Source of the DNA: Miscanthus floridulus | Lineage: Eukaryota; Streptophyta; Magnoliopsida; Poales; Poaceae | Reading direction: 5' to 3' | Length of the DNA: 64,000 nucleotides | NCBI RefSeq assembly: GCF_019320115.1 | Contig: NC_089583.1 | Location: 84,151,928 to 84,215,927, forward strand | Shown: piece after piece, positions 10,323 through 20,740 of the stretch | Position numbering within the stretch: position 1 is the first letter of the stretch | How the letters are laid out: every line of letters starts with the position of its first letter | Translations under genes and position numbers: made by a program | Notes under the pieces: model-generated | What the model was told of the DNA's origin: nothing | What the model saw: only the letters and a program-made list of their open reading frames with translations | The model's database searches: none

Positions 10323-11786
10323 AGAGTTGAAGTCATGGTAGATGTGACATTTGATGAATCTAATGGCTCTCAAGTGGAGCAAGTTGATTCAAGTGTTGTA
10401 GGAAAGGATGATCCACCATGTGAGGCAATCAAGCAAATGGCTATCGGCCACATTAGGCCACAAGAAGATTGAGCCACTGATGATGAGGATCCCCAGGCAG
10501 TTGCTACACAAATTTCCACTGACGTACTTCATTGATAAGGGCAGCACTCACCTGCTGAATATCAGCAAGGCAGCAGTGCCGCCCCATCCACCACAGCAAC
10601 AGCTGCTTCAACTCCTACTCCACCACTTCAAGGGCTCAACCTGGAACCTATTTTCAGACAAGAAGAGACTGAAGGTCCAGAAGAAGAACAAGGAGGTGTT
10701 GAGCATCCAAGGCTACGTCAAACTATACAACAGGATCACCCCGTTGACAACATTCTTGGGAGCATTCGAAAGGGGGTAACAACTCGCTCACACTTAGCAA
10801 ATTTTTGTCAATATTACTCGTTTGTTTCCTTTTTGGAACCCCTCAAGGTAGAACAAGCACTTGGAGATTCGGATTGGGTCATGGCCATGCAAGAAGAGCT
10901 TAACAACTTTGAGAGAAACCAAGTGTAGAACTTGGTGGAAAGGCCCAATACCAATGCCATTGGTACCAAGTGGGTCTTCCGCAAAAAGCAAGATGAAAAT
11001 GGCGTGGTGACATGGAACAAGGAAAGATTGGTGGCCCAAGGCTTCACTCAAGTAGAGGGCTTGGACTTTGAAGAAACATATGCACCGGTGGCAAGACTTG
11101 AAGCAATTCGAATGTTTCTAGCCTTTGCTGCCCATCATGACTTCAAGCTGTACCAAATGGATGTCAAGAGTGCATTCCTCAATGGCCTAATACAAGAGTT
11201 GGTGTATGTGGAGCAGCCACCGGGGTTTGAAGATCCCAAGTTCCCAAACCATGTCTATAAACTCCAAAAGGCGCTCTATGGGCTTAAGCAAGCACCAAGA
11301 GCATGGTATGAATGCCTTAAGGAATTCTTGCTCAAACAAGGCTTTGAAATAGGCAAAGCCGACCCTACACTCTTTACTCACAAAGTTGGAAATGATATAT
11401 TTGTGTGCTAAATATATGTCGATGGTATAATATTTGGTAGTACTAATCATGTGTATTATGATGAGTTTAGTAGGACTATGACTAAGAGATTTGAGATGTC
11501 CATGATGGGTGAGCTGAAGTTCTTCCTTGGATTTCAAATCAAGCAAATGAAGGAAGGGGCATTCATTAGCCAAACCAAGTACACCCATGATATGCTTAAC
11601 AAGTTCGACATGGTGAATGCCAAGCCTATCAAAACTCCCATGCCAACTAATGGACATCTTGATCTAAACGAAGAAGGGAAAGCCATCGACATCAAGGTAT
11701 ATCGTTCCATGATTGGCTCTTTACTTTACTTATGTGCATCTAGGCCAAACATAATACTTAGTGTGTGCATGTGTGCTAGATTTTAA
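10323..11786 (+). pseudogene. Copia reverse transcriptase, active site damaged
   Basis: Same frame as integrase. A variable linker (10323-10930) has several stops near 10470-10540 and holds hairpin pair 4. The RT domain begins at [10 protein letters not shown] and continues through [19 protein letters not shown] and [14 protein letters not shown]. Stops lie at 10926-10928 (TAG), 11409-11411 (TAA) and 11784-11786 (TAA). The catalytic YVDD box reads YVDG (the Gly codon is 11424-11426), so a catalytic Asp is lost in addition to the nonsense changes. Confidence 0.85.
10538..10585. repeat. Hairpin pair 4, in the integrase-RT linker
   Basis: A degenerate copy near 10538-10555 and a good one, GGCAGCAGTGCCGCCCC, at 10569-10585, read in the pol frame as Gly-Ser-Ser-Ala-Ala-Pro like the copy at 8719-8737. 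Confidence 0.5.
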
Positions 11787-12368
11787 GCTAACCCGAAAGA
11801 GTGCCATTTAGTGGCTGTTAAGAGAATCTTGAGATATTTAGTACACACTCCTAACCTTGGCTTGTGGTATCCCAAAGGCTCCAAGTTTAATCTACTTGGC
11901 TATTCAGATTCCGATTATGTCGGTTGCAAGGTAGATAGAAAAAGCACTTCAGGGACATGTCAATTCCTTGGACGGTCCCTAGTGTCTTGGAGTTCTAAGA
12001 AGCAAAATTGTGTAGCCCTTTCCACCGCTGAGGCCGAGTATGTTGCAGCCAGTGCATGTTGTGCTCAACTACTTTGGATGAAGCAAACCCTTCTTGATTT
12101 CAGATGTCAATTTACCAAAATTCCACTCTTGTGTGACAATGAAAGTGCCATAAAGCTTGCAAACAATCCCGTAAGCCACTCAAGAACCAAACACATAGAC
12201 ATCCGACATCATTTCTTGAGAGACCACGAAACCAAAGGAGATATCGAAATTCGTCATGTGAGCACCGAAAAACAACTAGCCGATATCTTCACTAAGCCTC
12301 TCGATAAGTCAAGATTTTGTGCTTTGCATAGTGAGCTAAATATACTTGATTCTCGTAACATGGTCTGA
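11787..12368 (+). pseudogene. Copia RNase H
   Basis: Continues the pol frame after the stop at 11784. Copia RNase H motifs are clear: GYSDSDYVGCKVDRKSTSG, SWSSKKQNCVALSTAEAEYVA, LCDNESAI and the C-terminal HVSTEKQLADIFTKPL. The catalytic Asp and Glu residues in these motifs are present and the ORF reaches a natural TGA at 12366-12368. RNase H removes the RNA strand during reverse transcription. Confidence 0.88.
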
Positions 12369-12587
12369 AATATAGCACACCTCTGTTATGACAACCTAGC
12401 AATATAGGAAAATGATTTAAAAGGATATTACATTGTATTTCAAAATCACTTTAAAAAGACCAACTAAGTGTCATGACCATTGTCTATATTGTTGATTGCT
12501 TACTGGTCATGATATTTAGAGAATATATATCCATATCTGAGGTTAAGAAGGTCATAAAGTTTCAGCGTAATCCCTGTAAAATTGGCA

Positions 12588-12628
12588 GGGTGGCAGTGTC
12601 ACCCATTATGGCCGGCAGTGCCGCTCTT
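12588..12628. repeat. Hairpin pair 5
   Basis: AGGGTGGCAGTGTCACCC at 12588-12605 keeps its stem through a compensating pair (GGGTG with CACCC) relative to the consensus. The second copy, GGCCGGCAGTGCCGCTCTT, is at 12610-12628. Confidence 0.55.
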
Positions 12629-13348
12629 TGAAAACCGGGCCGTTTTTAGCCAATTTTGGCTGGGTCACGGGGCCCATTTTCTTCTACTTATTCCTTCTCT
12701 GGCCCCCAACGCAACTCTCTCCTTCTCTCCCAGCCGACGTCGATGCCTGTGCTTCTCTCCTCCTCTCTCACAAGCATGTGTCACCGTCGTTCTTCGCGGA
12801 CTGCCACCCCGGCAGTGTCGCCCCTACAGCCGGCCGAGACTATTCTTCGCTGGTCACTGTAGGAGGCTCCTGGCCGAGCCATTTCTTCTCTTCTCCCTCC
12901 ACTCCAACGGTTTGGAAGCAAGGTGAAACCCTAACCCCTACTCGATCTATGCAATGTGAAGTTTTTGGTCATGGATTTCAGTTTCTAGGGTGAGTATGAA
13001 GGATTTAGAAAGGTTTTTGATGGTTGAATCGAGTTGATTTTGGATTTCACCGGTTGGATGATTTTAGGGAGAGCGGCAATGCCGCCCTTGGGACCATTAA
13101 TGGCAGCCCTCGCAGATTCTAACTGCTATACTCAATTTCATATAGCCGATGAAGTTCAGAATAGATTGGATTCACTTATCAAAAATTGTTTTAAAAGTTT
13201 TTCATACTCAATCTTTCAAATCCATGGCTAGGGTTTCATGTGTTCTCTATTTAGACTGTGGTTATGAAATTGTGATGATGAATAGACATTGTTGGAAATA
13301 GGATTTAACTAGAACGAGAAAATTGAAGATGAAATAGCGAAGCTACTG

Positions 13349-13389
13349 AGGGCGACAGTGCTGGCCTCAGGGGGCGGCAGTGCCGCCCT
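13349..13389. repeat. Hairpin pair 7
   Basis: GGGCGACAGTGCTGGCCT at 13349-13366 and the strong copy GGGGCGGCAGTGCCGCCCT at 13371-13389. A single copy (hairpin 6, AGAGCGGCAATGCCGCCCT) is at 13069-13087. Confidence 0.6.
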
Positions 13390-13524
13390 ACCATGCTGAT
13401 TCCAAATCCAGCACAACTTTCTGTGTCATCTTCAAAGTTCTTTTTCTTGTTAAAACCTGCTTGCAGCTATGTCTAACTCATTATCTTTTACATTTTCTTA
13501 TCAAGTCTCATTTATATTGCATAG

Positions 13525-15282
13525 ATGGACCGAGGTAAAAGGAAGGTGTTGACAACCAAGCAAAAGGTCAAGAGAGACAGAGGACAGGTGAGCTATACTC
13601 CCAAAGATAGAGATCTTGATGAAGACCTTGCTGAAGAGGAAAACATTCAAAGGATGGGAGGAACTATTCGTGTGTGGCCTGATTCTCCTTTGCACATTTC
13701 AGAGTTTGATAGTAGCCACATGAGAAATAACACCGATAGGTTCGATCCCATTCCTCCCCAAAACAGTGATGATCATAGAGTTGTTGATTATTCCATGAGT
13801 TGGAAGAAGACAGGTGAAGCCAGAGAGATTGATCCCTACTTTTCTGACAGATCAAATGGTATTGATTATAGATTTTGGAATGCTTTCCAATATGATTTTT
13901 ATGCTACAGTCATTCTGTCTAAGTCCAAGGGCAAGATTAGCAAGATGCAGTACACTGACTTTGGTGACTTGGAGAGCAGAGATGATCATCAGTTTGCTAC
14001 AGCAATCAAGACCTGTGACTGCTTTGAGATGATAGACATCATGAGTTTCAGGTATGACTGGAACAGAGAGATTCTTGCTCAATTCCATGCTACTTACTAT
14101 TGGAACAGGGAAGTGGATGAGCTTCATTGGATGACTGATGGGCGACATTATCGCATTGATTTTGTCACCTTCTGTCGAATTCTTGGTTTTGGACACATCC
14201 ACAGGGCATATGAGAGGATACATAATGAGCATCGTTTTGAGCCAATGGAAGTAAGTTTCATGTGGGAGGATCAAAATCTTGCAGTTCCTGATTGGTCAAG
14301 AACAAAGCTCAAGAGTTTTTATTACATTATGAACAATCTTTTCAGGATCACTCTCAACCCTAAAGACAATGCAACAGATTTGAATGGCTATATCACTAAT
14401 GTGTTGTCTAGGTTTCCCAACAGTGAGAAATTTAATGTTCCAAGGTTTATTTGGGTTGAGCTTACATATGCCATGGATGATGGGAGGAGATCTTTGCCCT
14501 ATGCTCCTTACCTCATGTTTATGATTGAGAGAGTGACTGGCATGTGGTTCCCTAAGGATTGTGAGCATACTGTGTATAAGATCAAAAAGACCCATGGTGG
14601 TTTAGGGGGACTTAGCTCAGCTACTCAGCACACTGGTTCTGGAGGACTTGGAGATAGTGGGGCAGCAGGCGTTCATCCCTCTAGAGTTGAACACAAAGAT
14701 ATTCCTGAGCCGTCCAGGGCTAGGGAACAAAAGAAGAAGTCAAAGTGGAGAAAGATGAGTGCATGGATGAAAGCAATTTTTGCTCAATGTACATATGCCT
14801 CACAGACTGCTTATGAGGATCAAATAGAGAACAGAGAAGTAGTGAGGCATGCTAGGGAGATGGCAGGGCTGCCACCACTTCCACCAGTGCAGCCACCACC
14901 TCAGTTTTCTAACTTGCCTCGCCTTTCTTCTTCTGATGAGGAGCAGGATCAGGCAGATGAGCACCATGATGAGCAGCCAGAAGATCAGCGGTATGGGCAC
15001 TCTTATAAGCCATTCAGTTAGTACTATGGGTACTCACAAGGACAACATTTTGAGGAGCCCCCAAGGTAGGAGGACCTTGGTGTAGAGATTCACCCTACAG
15101 AGGCCGATCCATAGGTTCAGGCAGCTTTGCTTCGCACTTATTCCAGGAGACCGTGTCCTTCGACAGATCAGCTAGGGCCTTCTACATCAGCTAGGGCAGT
15201 ACCTTCGCGATGTTCAGCATGCTTCACTTCACACACCCACGTCGTCGAACATGCTCGCATTGACTCCAACAGTGATGAGTGA
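13525..15282 (+). pseudogene. Third ORF of the SIRE-like element (env position; plant-transposon domain)
   Basis: Open for 498 codons from ATG 13525 to TAG 15019-15021. The frame then continues to TGA 15280-15282 with only two further TAGs (15067-15069, 15112-15114), all three one C-to-T step from Gln, so the ancestral protein was about 585 residues. It has an acidic/basic N-terminus, then a globular region with FHATYYWNREVDELHWMTDG and FVTFCRILGFGH, a pattern I associate with the accessory ORFs of grass SIRE-like and other large retroelements. A Pro-rich and acidic C-terminus follows. I see no signal peptide or membrane helix, so a classical envelope role is not supported. Confidence 0.65.
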
Positions 15283-15934
15283 TCTCTCTTCTTTTTCTTC
15301 TCTTTTTGGTACTTGATGCCAAAGAGGGAGAAAATTAGAGGGGTCAATAGTTTTTCGACACCATATGATTCTTCATTGCTGCGCTTATGTTCAGATCCGA
15401 TGAGAGTAGTTGTTAGGTTGTGAGTTTGAGAGTCGCTCAAAACTCTATTTTATGAAATTATGCTACTTTGTGACTTTATTTGCTTTGGATATGGACATGT
15501 ATTCATGGTTACTATTTTAGCTTGTCATATTCTGAGATTAAATTGTTTTATATTCATATGATCTGCTGTAGAAATCTGTTTGCTACCTGACTGACATAGT
15601 CAGGGCGGCAGTGCCGCCCTATTGGGCCGACAGTGCCGCCCTCTGCTGTATCAGCCAGAATCTTGTATGCTTGAACTGATATAACCTATCATATGCATCA
15701 TGTTTATTCCTGTGACACTTTGTTCAGCACCCCACAGCAGGCATGGATGTAGGGGGAGGTTCCCATCATACCTAAAATGTGAATCATGGCCTTTTAGGTC
15801 AGTTTGAGAATTCAAATCTCTATTCACAGATTTAAGGGGAGGCTCCTACATCCATGATTCGAAAATGTCAGTTTAAATTTCATATCATATGTAAGCTCTA
15901 ATTGGGTTGTCATCAATTACCAAAAAGGGGAGAT
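15283..15934 (+). other. 3' untranslated region with hairpin pair 8 and polypurine tract
   Basis: No gene. The best-preserved hairpin pair lies at 15603-15619 and 15625-15641. The purine-rich run AAAAAGGGGAGAT at 15922-15934 directly before the right LTR is the plus-strand primer. Confidence 0.7.
15603..15641. repeat. Hairpin pair 8
   Basis: A perfect copy GGGCGGCAGTGCCGCCC at 15603-15619 and GGCCGACAGTGCCGCCC at 15625-15641, with the roughly 22-bp repeat pitch seen in the other pairs. Confidence 0.65.
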
Positions 15935-17166
15935 TGTAAGTGCAATCAAGCCCTATTGTGGGTTTTGGCATTGATGACCACCAAATTAGAGGACTAATGA
16001 GGTTTATCGAGGTGACAAGCAGGGAATCAAAGAATGAGGATGATGTATAGGTTACAAGTGTCCTAATTATGAAAGGTGGCTAGACCCAGCTCAAAAGAGG
16101 TTTAAATTCATTTATGTTTTGAATTTGAGTTTAGGGAAAGTCGTACTATTAAGAGGAATTTTAGGATAGTTAGTCAACTGTTGAACCAGATGCTCAAATT
16201 CATAGATCTACATCATCTCACCTAGTCAAAAAAACCAACCAAATTTCAGATCATGTTACCTATTTTGGCTAGGACGGCAGTGCCACCCTGTTAAGAGCGG
16301 CAGTGCCACCCTTAACCGATCGTTGGACTTCGGGGAGTATTTATACCCCTTAGGCCTGGCCCACAACGGTCATCTTCCACACAAAGTCACTCTGCTCGAA
16401 AACAGATAGAACCAAAGCTCATCCCTCTCCTCCATTGTTGCTCCTCCATCCCTCAAGCAAATCCTTGATTTCCACCATCAAAACTTAAGAGAAAAGGCAG
16501 CAAAACTCGATTAGAGAGCAGATCCACTGATTTCCAAAGTCTAAGAGCATTTGGTTCATGTTTAGCCGGTGGTTCTAGGGTTTGTTACTCTTGGAGCTTG
16601 CTCCTAGCCGGCTAGGCATCGCCCTTGTACTTGCCAACTTGTGTGGCAGCCTTGGGAGGTTTGTAACCTCATTCGAAAGCTAAGAAATCACCCCTCACTT
16701 CAAGAGTTCACTCTCTTGATTTGAGAAAGAGGGTAAGGCGAGCCTTTATGGTAAGCTCAAGCCTTTTGTGGCTTCCTCAACAACGTGGACTTATGCAAAC
16801 CTTAGTGGTGAGCTGAACCATGAGATAAATCTTGTGTCTTGCATGCTTCATCTTGATTATACTTGCTGTTTACTTTGTTGCTAGCTGTTGTTAGGGTTTA
16901 GTTGCTCGATTTACATTTGTGTGAAGTTTCTGTGGTATCGAGTCTTCGAACTGGATCTTGAAGTTATATTGCAGGAATAAGCAGCTAGTGGGGTTAGGTT
17001 CATATCTATTAAATCTCAACTGTGTTAGATTAATTTCTACAGAGCGGTAGTGCCGCCCTGTAAGGCCGGCAGTGCCACCCTCTGTTCTAACAGAGTTTTG
17101 AGTTAAATTTTTACAGGCCTATTCACCCTCCCTCTAGGCCTTCTTTGTCTTCATATAGATCCTACA
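15935..17166 (+). repeat. Right (3') LTR of the inner copia element
   Basis: 1232 bp, same start and end as the left LTR but with dozens of substitutions, mostly transitions. Hairpin pairs recur at 16271-16312 and 17043-17081, and the TATA box at 16338-16345. CATGC follows at 17167-17171. Confidence 0.92.
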
Positions 17167-17171
17167 CATGC

Positions 17172-17796
17172 CTCTAGGCATCAAATAATATTTGCAGGTA
17201 CCGATGTCCACATCCCTAAAAAAGGCCGCACGACCTCCCCTATGCATCTAACATTCTACAGTGATAGCAACAGTGTTGTAGGCGCCTACCACTATCTTGT
17301 ACCCGCTGGTGTGGGCAACAAGGCTCGGTAGGCATGGGCAACAAGGCTCGGCAGCATAGTACCCTCACCCTCTCACTTGTAAAGTCGTCCCCTTTATTTA
17401 TAAAAGGGGTGCGCTTCCTCCAACAAAGGGAGCCCTTCTTAAGGACAACAAGCACCGATTAAGTTCACTAGCTCACAACCACAGAACCGATGGGTTCATA
17501 CCCCAAGCACACGCTTGAACACTTAGCTTATAGCGTAGCTCCTGTCGCTCTTGGCCCTTCCAACCGGAGCCAACCGGACCTCTTGTACACCCCTTCTTTC
17601 TCCTTCTCGTTTGTAACCCCACTGCAAACTTCGAGCACCTAGGCTTAGGAATAAAGTCACCGACCGACCCCAACTGACATAGGGCACGTTGCCTGAACCA
17701 GTATAAATCCTGTGTCATTGAGTGCTAGACCACCTCCGATCATAACGTACAGCAAAACTACAAATATTCACTAGTTGGTCACTTTCTGCACCGACA
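17172..17796 (+). repeat. Left LTR of the Tat element, second part
   Basis: Resumes the LTR interrupted at 4839. It matches 43745-44172 followed by 47156-47335 of the right LTR. It holds a TATA box (TTTATAAAAG, 17397-17406) and ends CTGCACCGACA at 17796. The following GTTGGCGTCGTCCGTGGGGA is the PBS position, of the TGGCGCC-like type common in Tat elements. Confidence 0.85.
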
Positions 17797-20100
17797 GTTG
17801 GCGTCGTCCGTGGGGATGACGTTGTACGTTCAACACTTTTTGGTCATCAGACGGCCCACTTTTCCACCACCCTCGCCATGGAGGGCTTGGGCGATACGAT
17901 TCACTTGGGCTCGCTGGAGTTTCCCGTACTCTCACCCACTAGGATGCGGGTTCCACCCATCTTCGAGTTCTAGGCCTTCCTCTTCAGAAGCCTAAAGTTT
18001 GTCGCCGACCGGCTCGGTGTGCTACATCTCCGTGAGGAGGCTCACGTCCTGGCACCCGTCGGAGGAGCGCCCTCCATCAACTCCAGGACGCATGGCCTCG
18101 ACGATGTGGCATCTGTGCTTCTTTCCAAGCAAACTCTCTGCTCAAACCCCGCTATAAGCAATACATGTACTGTTATTTACTCTTTGCTTACTGTCTCCCA
18201 CCGATCACCCAAAGGGACTGTATCACCCACACCACAAACAATGTACGATCGATTCCCCTATGGCCTCATGTCCTCCGCAGATGCGTACGCTCGGGGGCTC
18301 CCAGGGATGCTGGCGTCATCCCCCTCGCATCCGAATTCATGGGAATGGTAGGCTACGCTCCTGCCAAACTCCTGGATGGCGAGGGTGAGAGCGACGGTTT
18401 CAGCATCGGCAATGTGGCACCCCGCCACCATCCATCCTAGGAGTGCGCTATGGCGGACGCTCTGGGATAGCCGCCGGTGGTTGTGGAGTCCGTGCAGACT
18501 CACACCCCTCCAGACCCGCGTGCGAGGGCCCTCGCGTCTACGCAAGCACACGCCAAGGAATTATGACAACAGCGATAGAGCCAGTCACTGCCTGCACTGA
18601 CGCAGTCGGTACAGCATGTTGTGCCCCATGCACGTGGCCCGGCAGGTGGCGTTCATGGTCATGCCCGTCAGGTCCAACACGACATCGTGAACGAGGGGAA
18701 CAATCTCCCCAAATTCGCCCAGGCGGGCCAGAACATCGCTGCTGCAGCGATGCTTCTGCACGGCATTCCCGAGCCCGTCGACCCCCGAGAGCGCATAGTC
18801 CACCAGAACCTCTGGGTTCTAGTAGAAGCCACCACCATCCAATAGGCGGAAAGCTCCATGTTGTGACTCCGACCCTCACCCTCTCTCCCCACTAGGGGAA
18901 TAGGGACACGCTAGATGGATCGCTCCATTCGCTTGCTGCTAAAGCCGTTAGGCATGGCTCGGGGGGTGGCAGCCCCACCACGGTCTGACTCGGCATTGGC
19001 CCCACACCGACCGTCGGTACCCAAGCAACCCGATCCACATTAGGACACGTGTAGCATTGTCAACAACCGGCATCGGGCACAACACAATCATGATGTCCAC
19101 CATGCGGCGGCAGGCGACACAGATCCCGGCCGAACCCTCAAAGGGAGCGGTGAAACGCGCCCCAGGCGCAGTCGCCGGCTAGATGACCAAAACCCTAGCC
19201 CTGAGGGACCGGGACCATGGGCCTTCAGCCGGCGTATCCGGAGAGCACCGTTCCCACATACACTAGGGAGACAAACCTAGGCATTTGGCCCGAAGACTTT
19301 TGGCTCGCCTGTCGGGCCAGAGGAGTGGATGATGACTATTCCATCATTTAGTATCTTTCCATTTGCATGCGGGAACATGTTCAGGCATAGTTTGAATTCC
19401 TCCCGCATGGCAGTGTCTGCAACTGGGTGGATCTCAAGAGGGTCTTTGTCGGGAATTTTCAGGGGATGTATGTCCATCCTAGAAACTCCTAGGACCTCAA
19501 GAACTGTCAGCAGGAGTCTAGTGAGTCCCTACAGGATTACATCCGTAGATTCTCCTAACGATGCAACTCTCTCCCTGATGTCATCGATGCAGACGTCATC
19601 AGTGCATTCCTCTCCGGGACGAAATGCGAGTCCCTGATCCACAAGCTTGGCTGCCTGAAACCCCGAACCACCCACGATCTACTCGACGTCGCCACTAACC
19701 ACGCCTCTGGTGAGGAGGCAGTTGGAGCAGTCTTCGGCGAAGGCTAGGACAAATGTAAGGCCAAGCGCACAGACCTAGACGAGGGCCCCTCCACACAGAG
19801 GGGCAAGAAGAACAAAAAGGATCGGCGTCGATCGGACAACACCACGATGGTAGCCATAGCTGATCGCATAGGCAGGCAGCCCCAACAAGGGCTGCCTGAC
19901 CACTTCAACAAACTCATGGATAGCCCGTGCACCAACCATGCCTACCCCGTCAAACACCTCTATAAGGATTGCGAGCTCCTCAAACATTTCCTCCGATAGA
20001 CCGGCGGGCCAAAGGAGGGAGACGGCAAGGAGGCGACGGCCAAGAAAGGAGGCACGGTAGGCAAGGATGGGGACATTTTCCCTGACCCAGACGAGTGTAT
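17797..20100 (+). pseudogene. Tat gag remnant
   Basis: Protein-like sequence is spread over several frames with stops. A possible start ATG is at 17878. Recognisable pieces are an NLPKFAQAGQNIAAAAMLL segment near 18695-18760 and, from about 19420, the retrotransposon gag core (DWVDLKRVFVGNFQGMY, DYIRRFS, VISAFLSGTKCESL, TTHDLLDVATNHASGEEAV). It then runs into a Lys/Arg-rich segment and a HLYKDCELLKHFLR tail near 19950-20000. Frameshifts and stops (for example near 19558 and 19748) make it non-functional. Gag would form the particle. Confidence 0.7.
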
Positions 20101-20101
20101 C

Positions 20102-20740
20102 ATGATCTTCGATGGTTTCGACACCATTTGGTCCAAGCGACAGCACAAGGTTCGCTATAGAGAGGCCTGCGCCGCCGAGACGGCCATCCCCTCCTTCCTT
20201 AGCTGGTTAGAATCTCAGATCACCTTCGATCAGAGCGATCATCCCTCCCACGTCATGAGACCGAGACACTACCCGCTCATCGTTGACCCCATCGTCCGCA
20301 AGAAGCGCCTTACCAAGGTGTTGATGGACGGAGGCAGCGGCCTCAACATCCTATACATCGACACCCTTGATGCCATGCGCATCCCCGGATCGGAGCTCCG
20401 CCTGGTGGGCTCCCCCTTTCATGGGGTAATCTCGGAAGCATAGGCATACCCGCTCAGACAGATCGATCTACCGGTCACGTTCGGCAGCTAGGCCAACTTT
20501 TGCTTGGAGATCCTCACCTTTGAGGTGGTGGACTTTCTAGGGTCCTACCACGCCATCTTGGGACAGCCATGCTACGCAAGATTCATGGCGATCCCCAACT
20601 ACACCTACCTCAAGCTGAAGATGCTGGGACCAAACGGCATTATCACCATGAGTAGCTCCTTTTCGCACGCCCTCGCATGCGACCATGAGCACTACGAGCT
20701 CACCACCGCGGTCGTCAACTCGTCCGAGCTCCCATAGCTC
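20102..20740 (+). pseudogene. Tat protease
   Basis: One frame with stops near 20441 and 20490. The retropepsin active site appears as KVLMDGGSGLNILY near 20316-20357 (Asp-Gly-Gly-Ser in place of the more usual Asp-Ser-Gly). The second conserved strand, YHAILGQPCYARFMAIPNY, is near 20548-20605. It cleaves the polyprotein. Same frame as the RT domain downstream. Confidence 0.75.

Larger units (their letters stand above)
12369..13524 (+). other. Spacer between pol and the third ORF, with hairpins 5-7
   Basis: No convincing gene. It holds a GC-rich, pyrimidine-rich stretch (12620-12900) and hairpin motifs at 12588-12605 and 12610-12628, 13070-13088, and 13349-13367 and 13371-13389. The sequence just before the ORF3 ATG is a T/C-rich run ending in TTGCATAG at about 13517-13524, which looks like a splice acceptor, so ORF3 may be expressed from a spliced mRNA. 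Confidence 0.5.
4840..17166 (+). mobile_element. SIRE/Maximus-like Ty1/copia retrotransposon with a third ORF and paired hairpin repeats
   Basis: Full-length 12.3-kb element with LTRs 4840-6070 and 15935-17166 (both start TGTAAGTGCA and end ATCCTACA) and a perfect CATGC duplication (4835-4839, 17167-17171). It has a Met-tRNA-type PBS at 6073-6084 and a purine tract just before the right LTR. Order: gag, protease, integrase, RT, RNase H, a 1.2-kb spacer, a third ORF. Integrase preceding RT defines copia; the long gag and extra 3' ORF fit the SIRE/Maximus lineage. At least a dozen premature stops, most explicable by C-to-T change, make it inactive. The LTRs differ at dozens of sites. Confidence 0.92.

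Noticed and set aside
13525..15282. Third copia ORF as an envelope protein
   Set aside because: No signal peptide, membrane helix or glycoprotein-like Cys pattern; position alone is not enough.
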